This document shows positions 1-12,500 of a stretch of DNA of 64,000 nt, piece after piece. The stretch comes from Paulownia fortunei (Eukaryota; Streptophyta; Magnoliopsida; Lamiales; Paulowniaceae), in contig CM033111.1 in assembly GCA_019321725.1 (NCBI GenBank), positions 6,138,001-6,202,000 of the forward strand, in the 5' to 3' direction. The notes beneath the pieces were generated by a model that was not told where the DNA came from, ran no database searches, and saw only the letters and a program-made list of their open reading frames with translations. The translations under genes and the position numbers were made by a program. Numbering within the stretch: position 1 is the first letter of the stretch; each line of letters starts with the position of its first letter.

Positions 1-3000
1 CAATTGTTGGGTTTCATTCAACCACAGAACTTGAAGTACTCTATGGTCCTTCAGCATCATCACAAAGGTAAAACAGAAAAAGTTCCACCATGACAATCAG
101 CAAAAATGGTCACCAGTGGCCTATTTGTTCAACCAAAAGTAGTCCTCCAATCCTTAACATTTCAGATGTCATCTCTCATTGTCTCACCCTGTCTGAGTCT
201 CAGTTAAAATGCAACTGGTCTAGGCTTTTTTTAACTAGATAAACATTCTCAAGATGCAACAGAAGCAACCTCACCCCAATATCATAAAAATTTGTGAAAC
301 ATAAATCATTGATGCAATAAGTTGTGGTGAAGGTCAAGCTCTGCCAATAATCAAACGCATGTACCTTAACATCTCAACAAAGAAGTTGACAGCAACACAA
401 ATATTTCCATTTTTCACCAACACCAAAAATATTCTCCTTAAGGACCTGGGTCAAATTCGTTGACCTTCTTAGCATAGTTGACCACTAGCTAACTAATCCA
501 AAATGTTTCAGAACATGATATATTGGAAATACCAAGGACTTATACCCCAGTCACACAATTCTCCCACAACAGATGTGGGCCAGCATCTCACAAACACCAT
601 CTAATTCACAACATTCTCGTCACATTGACTTAGTACTCCACAGCCCACTCCAATGTTCTTGCTCAACTAAGTAGATAGCACCATTTGTAAGACTCGAGTA
701 AAACTCCTTTAATCTTGTCAAGATAGTTGGACCTAACCTATTGGACCAAAATGATTAGGCATGTACGGTTAAATAGGAGCTAGTGAAGGCCTAAACACTA
801 TTTTCACAGTTCTCCTAAAACATATATGGGATGCCACGTCACATTTTCATTCCATTTGAATGCAAAGATACATCGAAACCCTTACTCCTATCTTGAGGAC
901 AGAAGCTAATGGATCTAGATGGATAAAAGTCAGTCATGCTTGACAATGCAGCTTTCTTTTAAGGACAATCAAAACAGAGGTCCGAATCTTGAACTTCAAG
1001 AGGGAAGACTTTGAGGTAAAAGGTCAAGAACTGCTGATTGCATGACCACCCAGCCTAACATCACAGTGGGCTTTCCCGTTGCCATTCATAAATCACACGC
1101 AGAAACTGAAAAGGCATAAGGTTTTCTGGAGCTGTCTATTAATTAGACATAATGCTTCACATAACCCCCCACATCAGTTCTTGCAGCCACTGCACTTCCA
1201 ATTGGGAAACAAAAGAAGAAAGATAGAGCCCCAAGATTACCCAGTAGAAATACCACTTTCATCTTTGGAAGTGGGGGGTTGTATAGTGATACCCATACCA
1301 ACCTTGTGGGTTGTATAACCGATACCCACACCCACCTTGAGGGCAAAAATGCCTATAGATTCAAATCTAGATGGATAGAGCCAAAAGCCCAAAAATGCCC
1401 TCCGCCATGATGAAATGAATGAGGGCTAGAATCATAAGTTGGCCAACTGTGACGTTGACATCTCAGTTGATATTTACATTGACACCATTTATTTACTTGC
1501 TATCAGTACTCCAAAATTATCATGCTACAAGGTAAGATATTTATGGTACATTACTGATTTTTAAAGATTTGACTTGATTCAGAGGAGTTGACTTAAGCAT
1601 TGAAGTGTTCACTTAGGAACTCACCAAGCACCTCTCACATGTGCTCATGTTCTCAAGTTGGATCTCGAATAGAAGTGAATTCATCTTGTTAACCCTTGAC
1701 TGATATCAATCAATATCAGCTATATCAAAATTATCCTACGTTATTCTCGTGCCATTCGTTGGAAACAACACTGTCAACAAGTTGTGGACAACTTTTTGAT
1801 ACAAGGATTTAAGGACAAAGTTGATGCTTTGCTTCTGTTGTATATTTGCTACATTATTTGGGCGAGCATGACTTGAACATGATAGGGTAATAATGATTTA
1901 CAGATTGATTGATTCCGTGCTTATTGTTAAAAAATTAAAAAAGAAAAAGAATTCACATTAATAATAGGCTGCTCAAGAAGAGGCAACTGAAAATATAGTA
2001 CACAAGAATATTTTCATGTTTAACACTATTTTCCGACTTGTTAACAGAATACTGAATACAATGTACTTTATCAAAACGCTTGAGCTTTGCCCATATTTAA
2101 CTGATCAAGTCTCGTCTAAGCTGTAAGCTCTACCAAAACCACACCGAGTTTGAAAATATTCGAAGCTCAGTATGATACTGAGCCAAGTTTGATTAATTCA
2201 TCAATAGCCCAATGAACAAACACACACTCATCTAGATCTTTATGTGCGTTTAGATAAGCAATATCCACCATATGTGCTACCTATGTGCATTATTTTGATA
2301 CTTACTCGTGTGCATACACATTAACACATGCTCAGAAGCAAACTTAATCACCTTCTCCAACCATATCACCCAGGGTTTTGTTTTCTTTAACACTATCTTT
2401 TTCTTAGTTATATCTTCCCCACTCTCTCTTATTCATTCTTCTCCCTCATCAAATCTCTAGATAGGGAAGAGGAGAGAAATGGATGGTAACTACTGCCACT
2501 TGCAGCAGCACTTTTATCATGCTCTCTTCTCTTGTATATTACTGTTTACCCTGTTTGTTCCTGCGCTCAGAGAGTTATAATTTAGCCCTAATGAGCGACC
2601 ATGTGTCTTCGCAAGAGTCCAAAACATTATAAAGAGAAGAAAATAACTTTCAGCAAAACTGAAACAAGAAAAATTCACATTCAAGACCAAAATAACAACT
2701 ATAATTCCATCATAGATAAGTTCAAAACCAATCATAAGCTATTCAATAGAGCTCATATTTTCTTCTCAATTATCAAATCAAGCACAACAATTAAGATGGC
2801 ATAAAGAAAATAGTTCTTAAAGTTGATTTAAAGTTTGGTGGGCCATCAGACTCACAACTCTAACCTTCAAAATCACCAACTCGGTAAGCAATTAGAAATG
2901 AACTGAGAAACATAAAATTTCCTTTTCCCATCACTTTTGTCAGCATGACCAAAATTTCTCAAGTATCAACAATATGAAATTGGTATCCAAAACCCCAACA

Positions 3001-3484
3001 TTTCCATCTTCCAGAATATGTAAAGTCTCACATAAATTCACACCAAACAAGTAAGCTGCCATACTTCACACCACGAAAGATGTTGTATTGTTTACTTTAA
3101 TACTTTTGGTTATCAAACAGAATTTATTTCCTAAACTTTCTCCTTTCTTTCAAAGATTTGAAAACTATAAATGCTAGTGAATGTACAGTTTAATTTGACA
3201 GCAGCCCAAAGACCCAAAGTTAGAAATGCCAATAAGCCCACAGCGACAAACATAATCATCATGGTACTGAGTAAAGAAACAATTATTTACCAAAAGAAAC
3301 CAGTCATAATCCATAATTATCGAGAGAGTTATTCAAGAAATTCGTACATATTCAGTGGCATACAGTTCAATGCCTCTCAATATTCTCAAAGTAGTCACCC
3401 AAAACTCAAAATTCAAAATTTATTAACAAGAGTGAGTAAAATATGCATCAACATAATATATTTGCGTGCAGACAAGAACTGTAC
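1..3484 (-). other. PRMT6: First intron (at least in part) of the PRMT6-like gene
   Basis: This stretch follows the splice donor of the PRMT6 exon on the minus strand. I searched its reverse complement by eye for the conserved next block of the family (the DRxRTETYR region and the SAM-binding GCGTGILS motif) and found neither. It is therefore read as intron sequence, at least 3.4 kb long, with the catalytic exons to the left of the window. Short open frames here (for example around 1079-1346 and 2517-2804) resemble no known protein. Confidence 0.55.
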
Positions 3485-3769
3485 CTTGATCATTTCTTCG
3501 TGAATGCCAAGGTGAGCGTAAGAGTGAAAATACGCGACATCGAAGTCCGTACAAGGAGGGGGAGCCCTCTCTTTCTCCTCCTGCTGTTGCTGCGAAACCC
3601 TAGGATTGGTGCCGCCGCCATGGTCACGCGACCTGCCGCGGCTGCCCCTCCGGAGTCGATGCCCAGTCACGTGACCGCCACCACTACCACCTCCGTGGTG
3701 GTAGCCATTGCTGTATGCGCTTCCTCCGCCGCCGCCGCTGCCATTACCGCCGCTCGTCGGTTGGAACAT
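3485..3769 (-). CDS. PRMT6: PRMT6-type protein arginine N-methyltransferase, first coding exon (partial)
   Basis: This is the N-terminal 95 residues of a type I protein arginine methyltransferase, a family that transfers methyl groups from S-adenosylmethionine to arginines of histones and RNA-binding proteins. The ATG lies at 3767-3769 on the minus strand. A Gly/Ser-rich head (residues 7-32) is followed by an Arg/Gly stretch (HRLRRGSRGRSRDHGGG) and an acidic/Gln segment. It ends in PPPCTDFDVAYFHSYAH and GIHEEMIK, which matches the start of the conserved domain of plant PRMT6 as I remember it. The exon stops after the AAG of EEMIK, followed by a GT donor at 3484-3483. The SAM-binding core and double-E loop are not in the window, so catalytic competence cannot be judged. 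The variable head is longer and more glycine-rich than I recall for Arabidopsis. PRMT6 is preferred over PRMT1 because of the PCTDFDVAYFHSYAH segment. Confidence 0.85.
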
Positions 3770-3942
3770 TTGCTTCCCTCACTCAACACACGCCAGATGG
3801 AAGAAGGGGTAAATAAGTAATTATGAAGACGCCTCCTTTAAAGTTAAAACTTTTGAGCTTTTCTGAACTACGATTCCAAAGTAAAATTTAAGTGTAAAAA
3901 TACTCCAATAGAGTATTAATGTATTCTACTGTTAATATATGC

Positions 3943-3988
3943 ACATATATACATATATATATAGACATATATACATATATATATATAG
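3943..3988. repeat. (ACATAT)/(AT) microsatellite
   Basis: The run is a compound repeat of ACATATAT units and plain AT dinucleotides, about 170 bases upstream of the PRMT6 ATG. A very similar unit mixture occurs at 61056-61110 upstream of the MurF gene. This looks like independent slippage rather than a shared element. Confidence 0.8.
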
Positions 3989-4276
3989 CAACATTATATA
4001 TGTATATAATTATGCAATGTAAAATTATATTCTTTTCATCCCAATTTTATAGTCCTAGTTTGTCGCACGGAATTTTGAAGTGTATATTTTAATTATTTCT
4101 ACATGTAAATATATAACTTTAATTATCTTATAATTTGAAAGAGTATATGATAAAAATTAATTGATGGGCATATTTTAAAATAGGTTAAAGTGTTGTACGA
4201 CTCCAATCCAATCAGACATTTATGTCTAAATAGTTTAAGTCGCGTAAGAGATTTAATTGGCTTAGTACATCATATC

Positions 4277-4715
4277 AATGTTTTAAACAATCGGTTGAAC
4301 CGAATGCCGGTCCTGACTAGATCCAAAAATTATTTGACCAGTCAAATCAATTAAAATCGATCAAATCAGTTAAAACTGCCTAAAATTGGTCAAAATTGGC
4401 CAAAATCAGTTTGATCGATTTTTATTTTTATTTTTATTTTTTGTTTTAATATTTTGTTACATTTATTCTATTATTTGAATTTTGTGATTTGTTATATATT
4501 TTTTATATAGTTATTTATTTATTTTTATATTTAAAATATATTACATAACAATTAATATATTATATTATAATTTTATATAATAAAATAAGAAAATATAATT
4601 AATTTTCATTAAAGCGGTTCGGCCGTCGATTGAACCGATCCGATTGATTGAACCGCTAATTATAACAAGACCGATTCGATCATCGGTTCGCTTATGAAAA
4701 TATTGTATCAAATAT
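4277..4715. mobile_element. MITE-like element with degenerate terminal inverted repeats
   Basis: The left end reads CAATGTTTTAAACAATCGG and goes on into a GTTGAACCGA box. The reverse complement of the right end starts CAATATTTTCATAAGCG and goes on into AACCGATGATCGAATCGG, so the two ends form imperfect inverted repeats. Between them is an AT-rich core and a right-hand box with TTGAACCGAT. No open frame is present, as expected for a non-autonomous DNA transposon. A related copy lies at about 29810-30150. I could not settle the target-site duplication. Assignment to the hAT superfamily is only a guess. Confidence 0.5.
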
Positions 4716-6029
4716 TAGTGTAATATGACATATAAACCCACGAGATCCAAATTATATCAAAAGTTTATACGGCTCATATCTCACTTAAACAAGTATAAAT
4801 ATCCATCATTCTTATTTACAAAGTATACAATGTATTTGTTCATTCTAACTTATTTAATAACTATTTTTCCTATAGAATCAATATTGACTTAAGTATATAA
4901 GGGTTTTATCATAACACTCCCAAAAATTCCTTAATTATTTATTTATGTTGTGACAGAAATCCCTTTATCTATCGGTTGTTATTAATGATTAATTTCATAT
5001 ATATCAAATAGTTACCATGAATGATAAATTTAATATCTAACAACAACTATCAATTATAAGGGCATGAAAACATTTCTTGGTGCTTTCTAATCTTTTTCCT
5101 TTTTAATTGACCTTAAACATCGTATTATAATTTTTAGTAATCATTTTACACTTTTTATTGTGGTTATCTAACATATCACCTTCTAACAATCAAGTTACAC
5201 TTTTTATGCGTGATTATTATGTGGGTTTAGAAAAAATAAATAAAAAATAAAAAATTAAGCATTGGAAGTCCGATCATCAAAGTGCTTAATTTTATTGTCA
5301 CACATGCATCTTTATGTCATTCCATTCTATTTATACATTATTTACCACTAAAAGCATTTTAAAGGACCAAAGCTTTTTCATGTTACGCATTTGAGTGGTC
5401 AATTATTTGGATACTATTTAAATGAAAGGAAATTGTAATTTGTAAACTTTTAAATTTGTATGTAATAATATTATAAAATAAAATATCAATATCAATTTTT
5501 TAGACTAATTAAAGAAAGCCCAAAAATAGCAATCCTTTAAAATGGTTGGGAAGATTGTCTAGACCTTTTGAAACCAAAATGGAAAAGGTTCATATAATTT
5601 TTGGCCTATGTTTGGATTCATTTGCGGATTTTTTTTATTTTTATTTTACCTCGAAAAAAGATTTTGTTCGCTCTCCCCTCCCCCTAAATAAATTTATTCT
5701 TCTTCCAAAAACTCACTATACAAGAACATCATTATGTTTTATAATTTTTTTATGGTAATGAATACATATTATTTTTTATATTCAAGAAATACAATATATA
5801 ATATCAACAAAAAATTAATGTCACAACATAATTAGATAAAAACTTACAAGATAATACATTTACAGTAAAAAATATCTCGTATAAAATAAAATTAATTATT
5901 ATTTTTATTTTTAAATTTTTTCCCCAAAATATCTTTTGAAATCACCCAAAATAAAACTAAATATTCTCTCTATAAAAAAAGTTATAGAAGAGTCATTGAA
6001 AGGATCAAAGTTAGGAATAACAATGGAAT

Positions 6030-6740
6030 GAATTTAAATTCGAATCTAAATGAACTCATCACATTAGGAGCAGGTTGAAACCCAGTTAAATGGTCTCGAG
6101 GCGGGTACAGATTTTAATTTTACAATTCTAGCCATATTCGAAGTGGATAATTAGTCTTAGTGGACCCGTCGTGAATCTATTCCGATTAAAATAATTATTA
6201 ATTAAAAATAAATTTTATAATTACTAATTAATTTAACTTTATTAATTTTTGAATTGAGTAACTATATTCCAATATTATCTCATCAATTTTAAAATTATTT
6301 CCTAACTTTAGCTCCGATTCATAACATTATAATTGACTTATATATGTTCAAAAAAAAAAAAAAATACATTACGAATAAACTATATTAAAATTAAAAAAAT
6401 TATACATTGGCAAGTTATATAAAATATTTTAAAATAATAGAACACATAATTTAATTATGTCATCTCTTATAAATTAATGCTATTGTGATATTTCATAAAT
6501 ATAAAAAAAAATAAAAAAATACACTTTATCATCAATACTAAATAAAAAATATCAAAACTCAATAGTCATATAAAAAAATAATTACTGTAAAACTAAAAAA
6601 TCTTAAATTTTATCTCAACGGGTTAATGGGTATACGTAGATTGGATCTGTCAAATTTTAAATTTAGGACAAGGCACGAAGAGGATCCTAAATTAAGACGG
6701 AACGGAACGCATCTCATATCCAATTTCCTATTCGAAGTGC
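6030..6740. mobile_element. Possible degenerate MITE-like block
   Basis: Two GC-richer patches (about 6060-6190 and 6615-6725), rich in GGGTA, GGATC and CGGAACGGAACGC motifs, flank an A/T-rich centre. This layout is common in plant MITEs whose ends carry diverged inverted copies of such words. No clean inverted repeat or target duplication was found, so the boundaries are approximate and the call is weak. Confidence 0.22.
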
Positions 6741-7019
6741 CTCAAATTCATCAAGCACATGGAAAATGAACCATTTGACATCTTCAAATCATAACTCTGA
6801 ATTTTTGTATGGTCTTGTAAGCATTAAAAGTATGATATATAATTGAATAATATTAATGGTCTAATGATTTATGAAATTCTGAGTTGTCGCAACATTATAT
6901 TGTAATCAAATTAATATCTGGTATCATAAACAGAGAACTTTAACATCATTAAATCACAAATAAGTGAATTGTTAGTTCCAAACTATTTATTTGCAGTGAT
7001 TCTGTATTCATTTAAATCG

Positions 7020-7575
7020 ATATTATTCCATTTTAATAATATGGGTTGAAATTCCAACTTCTCAAACTACTTTTTGGTTTATAAATAATCATTATTCGGT
7101 TAACTTGCTGAAATGAAATAAAATTTCAATTTCAATTTGCACCGAAACCAAATAAAATATTTTTATTCGGTTTTTAATTTTTAATTTTCTATTTTTTTTA
7201 ATTTTTAATTTTTAATTTTTAATTTTGATTAATCGAATTGAATTATAATTTTTAAATATTTATATATATTATTGTTTATATTTTTATTTATTTTTCCTCG
7301 CCCAAACTAAAAAAAGATTAAAGAATATATATCTAATTCTCTTTTTTAATTTTACCTATTTTTTTTATAAAAATTGGATTAACCGAAAAAATAAATAAAT
7401 AAAATTAATTTTAACCAAATCAAATCAATTAATTCAATTTAATTTTTAATTTATAATTTTAACAAAATAAAATTTTTATTTGATTTAATTTGACCGAACA
7501 AGCACTCCTATAAATAATTTTTAATTGAAATTTCAAATTCGATTTAAATCAATTTGAACACCCCTATAAATACCC
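7020..7575. mobile_element. Possible MITE-like AT-rich element
   Basis: The block holds repeated TTTTTAATTTTTAATTT units near 7165-7225. Complementary words occur on both sides of the core: TTCGGTTAAC and CGGTTTTTAA on the left, TTAACCGAAAA and GACCGAACAAG on the right. It ends in GAACACCCCTATAAATAC, a terminus type I associate with plant MITEs. The left boundary is not clear, there is no coding potential and no target duplication was seen. Confidence 0.3.
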
Positions 7576-7744
7576 AATTATTTCTTCATTACATTGATTG
7601 ACTAACTATGATTCAAGTCAATGAACAATTAATTTGTTTCACAAGTTATAGTTGTTAATATTTTTTTATATTTCACATTTTCTATTGTGTTTTTGTAATT
7701 ACAAAAATACGGAGCATGTAAAAAATTGAGATTGAAGGAGATAA

Positions 7745-7768
7745 ATATATATATATATATATATATAT
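7745..7768. repeat. (AT)12 microsatellite
   Basis: A pure AT dinucleotide run ends about 110 bases upstream of the start codon of the small acidic-protein gene, in its probable promoter or leader. Confidence 0.85.
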
Positions 7769-7875
7769 TTATTCAAATAAATCAACTCAACTTTCAAATT
7801 TGATACCACTGCAATTGATATCGTCTGTACTTGCGTTGTGGTCGCACTCTATCTCGCCGCCGCCGCCGCCGCCGA

Positions 7876-8475
7876 ATGAGCAATTCAGGGAAGAAAACCA
7901 CCGAAGACGATGAAGTGGAGCAGCTACTGCGAGCAGCGCAGGACGACGTGCTTCTGAAACTCAATCTCAATTCCCACATGGCACGCGCCTCCGCCTCCGC
8001 GGCCATCGACCCAGATCTCGACCGCCGCTTCCAAGCCCTCAAAAAACCCCAAAAGCCAACCAAAGTCGACGATTCGATGAAAAGGGTTCCTACGAAAATG
8101 GATACTGGTAACAATAAAGTCGACGGCGTGGTGGGGGAGGACGATCTGATTGCCAGATTTGCGGCCCTAAAGAACTCACTTTCGTCTTACAATAGGGACG
8201 AAAACAAAAGCAATTTTCCTAGTGATGCTTCGGTTAATCAGCAGGTGACAGAAGGAGAGAGCGAGGATGAAGTTGAGAAGGTGATAAAGTGGGCAATGGA
8301 TGCCGCCAGACTTGATCCTTCTCCCCCATCTGATGATGATGATGATAATCATGGTATTGATGATGATGATGATAATGATGGTATTGATGATGATGATGGT
8401 AGTGATGATGATGATAATGATGGTAGTGATGATGATGATGGAGTTGACAGTGGAAAAAAGGGCAAAAGAAAATGA
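7876..8475 (+). CDS. Small acidic protein with two MIM1-like motifs; candidate ESCRT/SKD1-associated regulator
   Basis: This is a single-exon gene of 199 residues. The ATG at 7876 is the first in frame; the preceding (CGC)n stretch has only a TTG. Residues 11-30 are predicted helical (VEQLLRAAQDDVLLKL). Two copies of a motif follow: D45-x-x-L48-x-x-R51-F52-x-x-L55-K56 and E88-x-x-L91-x-x-R94-F95-x-x-L98-K99. The published MIM1 consensus, by which ESCRT-III tails bind the MIT domain of VPS4/SKD1, is (D/E)xxLxxRLxxLK, so both copies match except F for L. A third helix (VEKVIKWAMDAARLDPS, residues about 133-149) precedes a long Asp-rich tail and a basic end KKGKRK. From memory, plants have a small SKD1 activator called PROS with a MIM1-like motif, and this may be its relative; that is inference. 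An AATAAA lies about 130 bases after the stop. The protein lacks any enzyme signature. I am confident in the gene and unsure of the function. Confidence 0.72.
   Translation: MSNSGKKTTEDDEVEQLLRAAQDDVLLKLNLNSHMARASASAAIDPDLDRRFQALKKPQKPTKVDDSMKRVPTKMDTGNNKVDGVVGEDDLIARFAALKNSLSSYNRDENKSNFPSDASVNQQVTEGESEDEVEKVIKWAMDAARLDPSPPSDDDDDNHGIDDDDDNDGIDDDDGSDDDDNDGSDDDDGVDSGKKGKRK
8332..8445 (+). repeat. In-frame (GAT)n repeat encoding an Asp-rich tail
   Basis: Imperfect GAT triplet repeats, interrupted by AAT, GGT, ATT and AGT, encode runs of four or five Asp separated by NHG, NDG and GS-type spacers. Units of about 27 to 33 bases are themselves repeated, which suggests slippage and an allele length that varies between individuals. 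The reading frame is kept throughout. Confidence 0.85.
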
Positions 8476-9583
8476 TCAAATATAGCCAATTCGGTATCGT
8501 GGTTTTGATGCTGATCTTGTTGGCACTCCATGATTTTTGAGTTGGGATCATGTTTTTAGTGCAGATCAAAGCCAAAATTGGTCTTGATTTTTTTTGGCTT
8601 GGTGAAGAAATAAATATGGGCTTTTCAGTTGCCAACTCTTTTGGTTTGATTCCATAGTTTGTGCAGGGGACTAAAGGTACTATTCACATTTTCACTATGA
8701 TGTTGAACACCTTGTATTCCCTTTTTATTGAGGATAAAGAGAGCAGCATAATGGTTTTTAGTGTTTCTTTATGGTAGATGTGCATTCTTGCTTCATGAAG
8801 TTGATTTTTGAAACGCTTAACTGTGATTATTTAACTGACTCCAACCAGCACTTAACTTCACTGAGTCGAGTTTGAGCTCAAGTTTCTAGACACTAAATTA
8901 GCCTGTCGATTCTTTTCGTATAAGAATAAGGTGGGAAGCCATACTCTAAGGAAAGTTCAGATCCACTTCACAAGTCTCAGTTGCTGAAAGTATATGTGCA
9001 CTGTTTTCTGTCACTGAATACTGTAAAATTTGCATGGATTTCCCAGTCTTGCCACTCATTCTGATTTTATTCATGTACATGGCTTTCTATTTAAGAAACC
9101 TGGATCCTATTAATTTGGAGTGGCAGAATAAAATAAAGATATTCATACACTCAAGTAGTCCCCAACTACATGTCCATTCTTTTCTCCTAATGAAAACTCA
9201 TGTGAATTTGTTCTTTGCCACAATCCATATTTTTCAGCTTAGGGCACATTTGGCATGTTTGGCTCAAGATCTTAATGGCATTACTATCTAGTAGTTTTGT
9301 TGTTTACATCACTTGTGATACCTCCATTTGCAAGTCATAGCTTGTGCTAGGCAAACAATTATTCACAATCAAGACAGAGAATGATCACATAAAGAAATAG
9401 AGTTATTTTCTACCATGCAACCATATCATTATGAACTAAGTAATGTCATATAAAGCTTTTGTCTGTCATCTCATATATATCTAGCAAAACCGCATACAAG
9501 CATCAAACAGTGGAACCTAAGAAAATTAATTGACTACAAATGTATTACAAAAGCTTACAAAATTGGCAGCAATGCATTATGGT
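8476..9583. other. Intergenic region between convergent genes
   Basis: It contains the 3' untranslated region of the acidic-protein gene (an AATAAA near 8608) and, from the right, the 3' end of TRZ2 on the minus strand. Open frames at 9034-9291 resemble nothing known. No repeat stands out. Confidence 0.6.
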
Positions 9584-12500
9584 CTAAGAGTACATTGATT
9601 TAAATCCCTCTGTTAGACCAACCACCTTAGCCGACACCTTAGACTGCAATTTTGCTACAGCTTGCCGAATGTCCTATAAAATACCAGAGTGTCAGCAATG
9701 GAGAAAAAGTCCATCCTGAAAAAAAGAAAAAATACTTCTTTTTCCTAACTGGGTACTCCCTAGGAAGCTTTTATTTCCCAACTTGTAGCATTTTGAGGAA
9801 GAATATTTAACTAATATAAACACTCGTAATGTTTTGTAAATTTCTTTCACAACTTCAGGCATCATTTTGCATGAAGAATTTTACATAAAATCTCTTAAGC
9901 TATATCAGTATCATTTTACATTCTTCTGGCAACTTGATGAAGTGCACTTGCATGCAATCATATACACCAGCAAGCGGGAATACTGATTTTATAAATCAAA
10001 CTAATGGACTCCAGGACAAAATGGTGCAACCTAACGTTTCTTCTCTTCTACTTCTCTATTCCAAGTTGGAAACTTCAGATGGAAGTGGGTGGGTGGGGGG
10101 TGTTGCAGATTAAAAAACAGTACACATGGTAAACCAAGAAAGACAAAAAGTAGGTGATGGAAAAATTATGTGGCCCTTAACAATTCCAGTAAACTATTGG
10201 AAGGCAGTGCAATAACAGCTCAACGACCTGTTTATTATAATTTGTGGTACTGGCAACAATCTTCAGATGCTGGAGCAAGCATTTGTGGAGTGTTGCAAGC
10301 ATTGACCATTAACACCAAGAAGCAATTTTCTTTAAAGTGATTACCTCGATATGGTAGCGAGATGAGAAATGAGTCAACACTATGGTTTTGTTCCGAATCC
10401 ATTGTGCGTGTTCCATGATCTGCACTCCATTAAGCAAAACTTGAGGTCAAGATATAGCCAAAATTTAGACATTGCATGGTCTTATGGTCCAAGGTCAGAA
10501 GAATATGAACATCTCTTTCCAAAGAAAAGGTCCAGATCACTTGAATATAACATGGCCTGTATTGGAGCTCGAAGAAAGCACAGCAATTGTTTTTAGGCAA
10601 ATGTCAAAACACTTCAAATACCTCAGATAGATGGGTATGACCATGTTCTCGTGCGTGCTCAACACTGACATTTTCATCCAAAAATGTTGCCTGTCAAAAG
10701 AGAAACTTTGACCGTTAGTACTCAGAACCCGACTTTCAAGCTAGGTCGGGAAGTTAATACATCTGCAGCTGTTCACAAGCACTTCATCGAATAACACGAC
10801 ACTGTAACTTCACAAGAACTCGCATTAATTTTTCACCTAGCAACTTCTCAAGATCAACTAAAATGTCACTAAAAATAAAGGCATATAACATGTGGAGGAA
10901 AGCATTATAAGGCAAGGTCAAAAAAGAATTGATGAAATGATCAAGAAACATACATGTTCATGTATTTATGCATTGTAAGGTTGAATAAATTAGATTTGAT
11001 GAAATGATCAAGAAATATACATGTTCATGTATTTATGTATTCTTAGGTTGAATAAATTAGATGTAATCAGAAGAGCTCAGTGCACTCCCACACACTATTT
11101 GTTATACTCACATGGAGATTCAAATCCTGAATTTTATTTTGTTGTAGTTCCTATTTCTGCTAATGAAAAAGTGATTGTCATTTCTACGCTTTTAGCCTAT
11201 TTAGGAGGGCAATTAAGGATGCAATTCAATGATTCTGAAACAGTTCACATTAGCCACCAAAGCATGCAAGGCTATCCCAATTTGCAAGAACTGAGACAAA
11301 GTCTTGCATAACATACAAACTAAGAGAGTGAGAGAGAGGAACCTCATCCACATTTTACTTCCTGGGGAACACAAGGGAAAATCTAAACAGCAACTTACAC
11401 AAATGCTAAGAATAAGATAATTACTTCAGTTATGAGAATTTTGGCCCGCAAGGCATCAGCACTGCGTGGATCAAGGAAAAAGTCTGACATTGTATCTCCT
11501 GTGAAGGCCACCTCAGGGCATAAGATAGTATCTGTGATCTGAAAAATGAAGAAGTGACAAATAATAAGTTTTTGACTTCAAACAGAGACATGAGCTAAGA
11601 AATTAGAGGTATATGGTTCGTGAGAACAACAAACCTCAACTCCAGACTTCTTAAGTTTCTCAATTTGTTTTCCTTTTAAATGCATGTATTGCTTTCTCAG
11701 TTTCTTTCTGACAGAGTAAATGACATAACCCTGCAAAGATACAAAAAGAACTTATCATGTATTTCAAGTGTTTTCAGAGTATGCAGTAGATGCACTTAAA
11801 AATTCAAAACAATCAGTAATAACAACATTAACTTCAGATTGCAGAATTTTCTCAATGGAAAAATTCCTGTAAGTGCAAGGCACATGCTCTCTGGGAAAAC
11901 CAGGGACAACCTGACTGAGAGGCATAGAGTAATTTTTAGCCCTGATAAGCAATTTGTCAGTATGTATGCATAAACCTTTGGCAGATTCGGCATAAAGTAT
12001 ACGGAACAGGACTAAAGATGACAACAATTTTCTGCCATGAGGATCGCAAAAAGATGGACTTGATCGTACTGAAAGCATATCCATACGCCTCGAGTGTAAT
12101 CATGATTTGATTGTTCTATAGAATTGAGTGCTGAAACGGACCACCGCGGGCTAATGAAAGCATGACTGAATTTTGTTATTCGGAAGGAATGATTATTTGG
12201 AGTTTCAAGTGCTGAAAATTTACTCTACCTAATCAAATCAAATATGTTTTATGAAATATGCTATTATGCAAAACATAAACACAGTCCTGACACACTGCAA
12301 AATATGAGGCAGGTCCAGTGTAGCTGTAGAAAAATAGCTACTGGTATATAATTCTCCACCATATAAATGACAGAGCAATGAACATTAAGATGTTAGCAAG
12401 CGCACCTGGCTGGTTATAACATGGTGTGTTTTGAATGGTCGTACAACAAGATCATTCCGCATTTCATATGTTTCCCCTGATAATTTTCAATATATGTTAA

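Larger units (their letters stand above)
3770..7875. other. Intergenic region, AT-rich, with MITE-like repeats
   Basis: This spacer lies between the divergent PRMT6-like gene and the small acidic-protein gene, so it must hold both promoters. No open frame resembles a protein. It contains an AT microsatellite, one fairly clear MITE-like element and two weaker repeat-like blocks (listed separately), plus long A/T-rich runs. Confidence 0.7.

Noticed and set aside
8300..8485. Overlapping frames in the GAT repeat encoding Met/Ile- or His-rich peptides
   Set aside because: They are shadows of the triplet repeat in the Asp-coding frame of the real gene.
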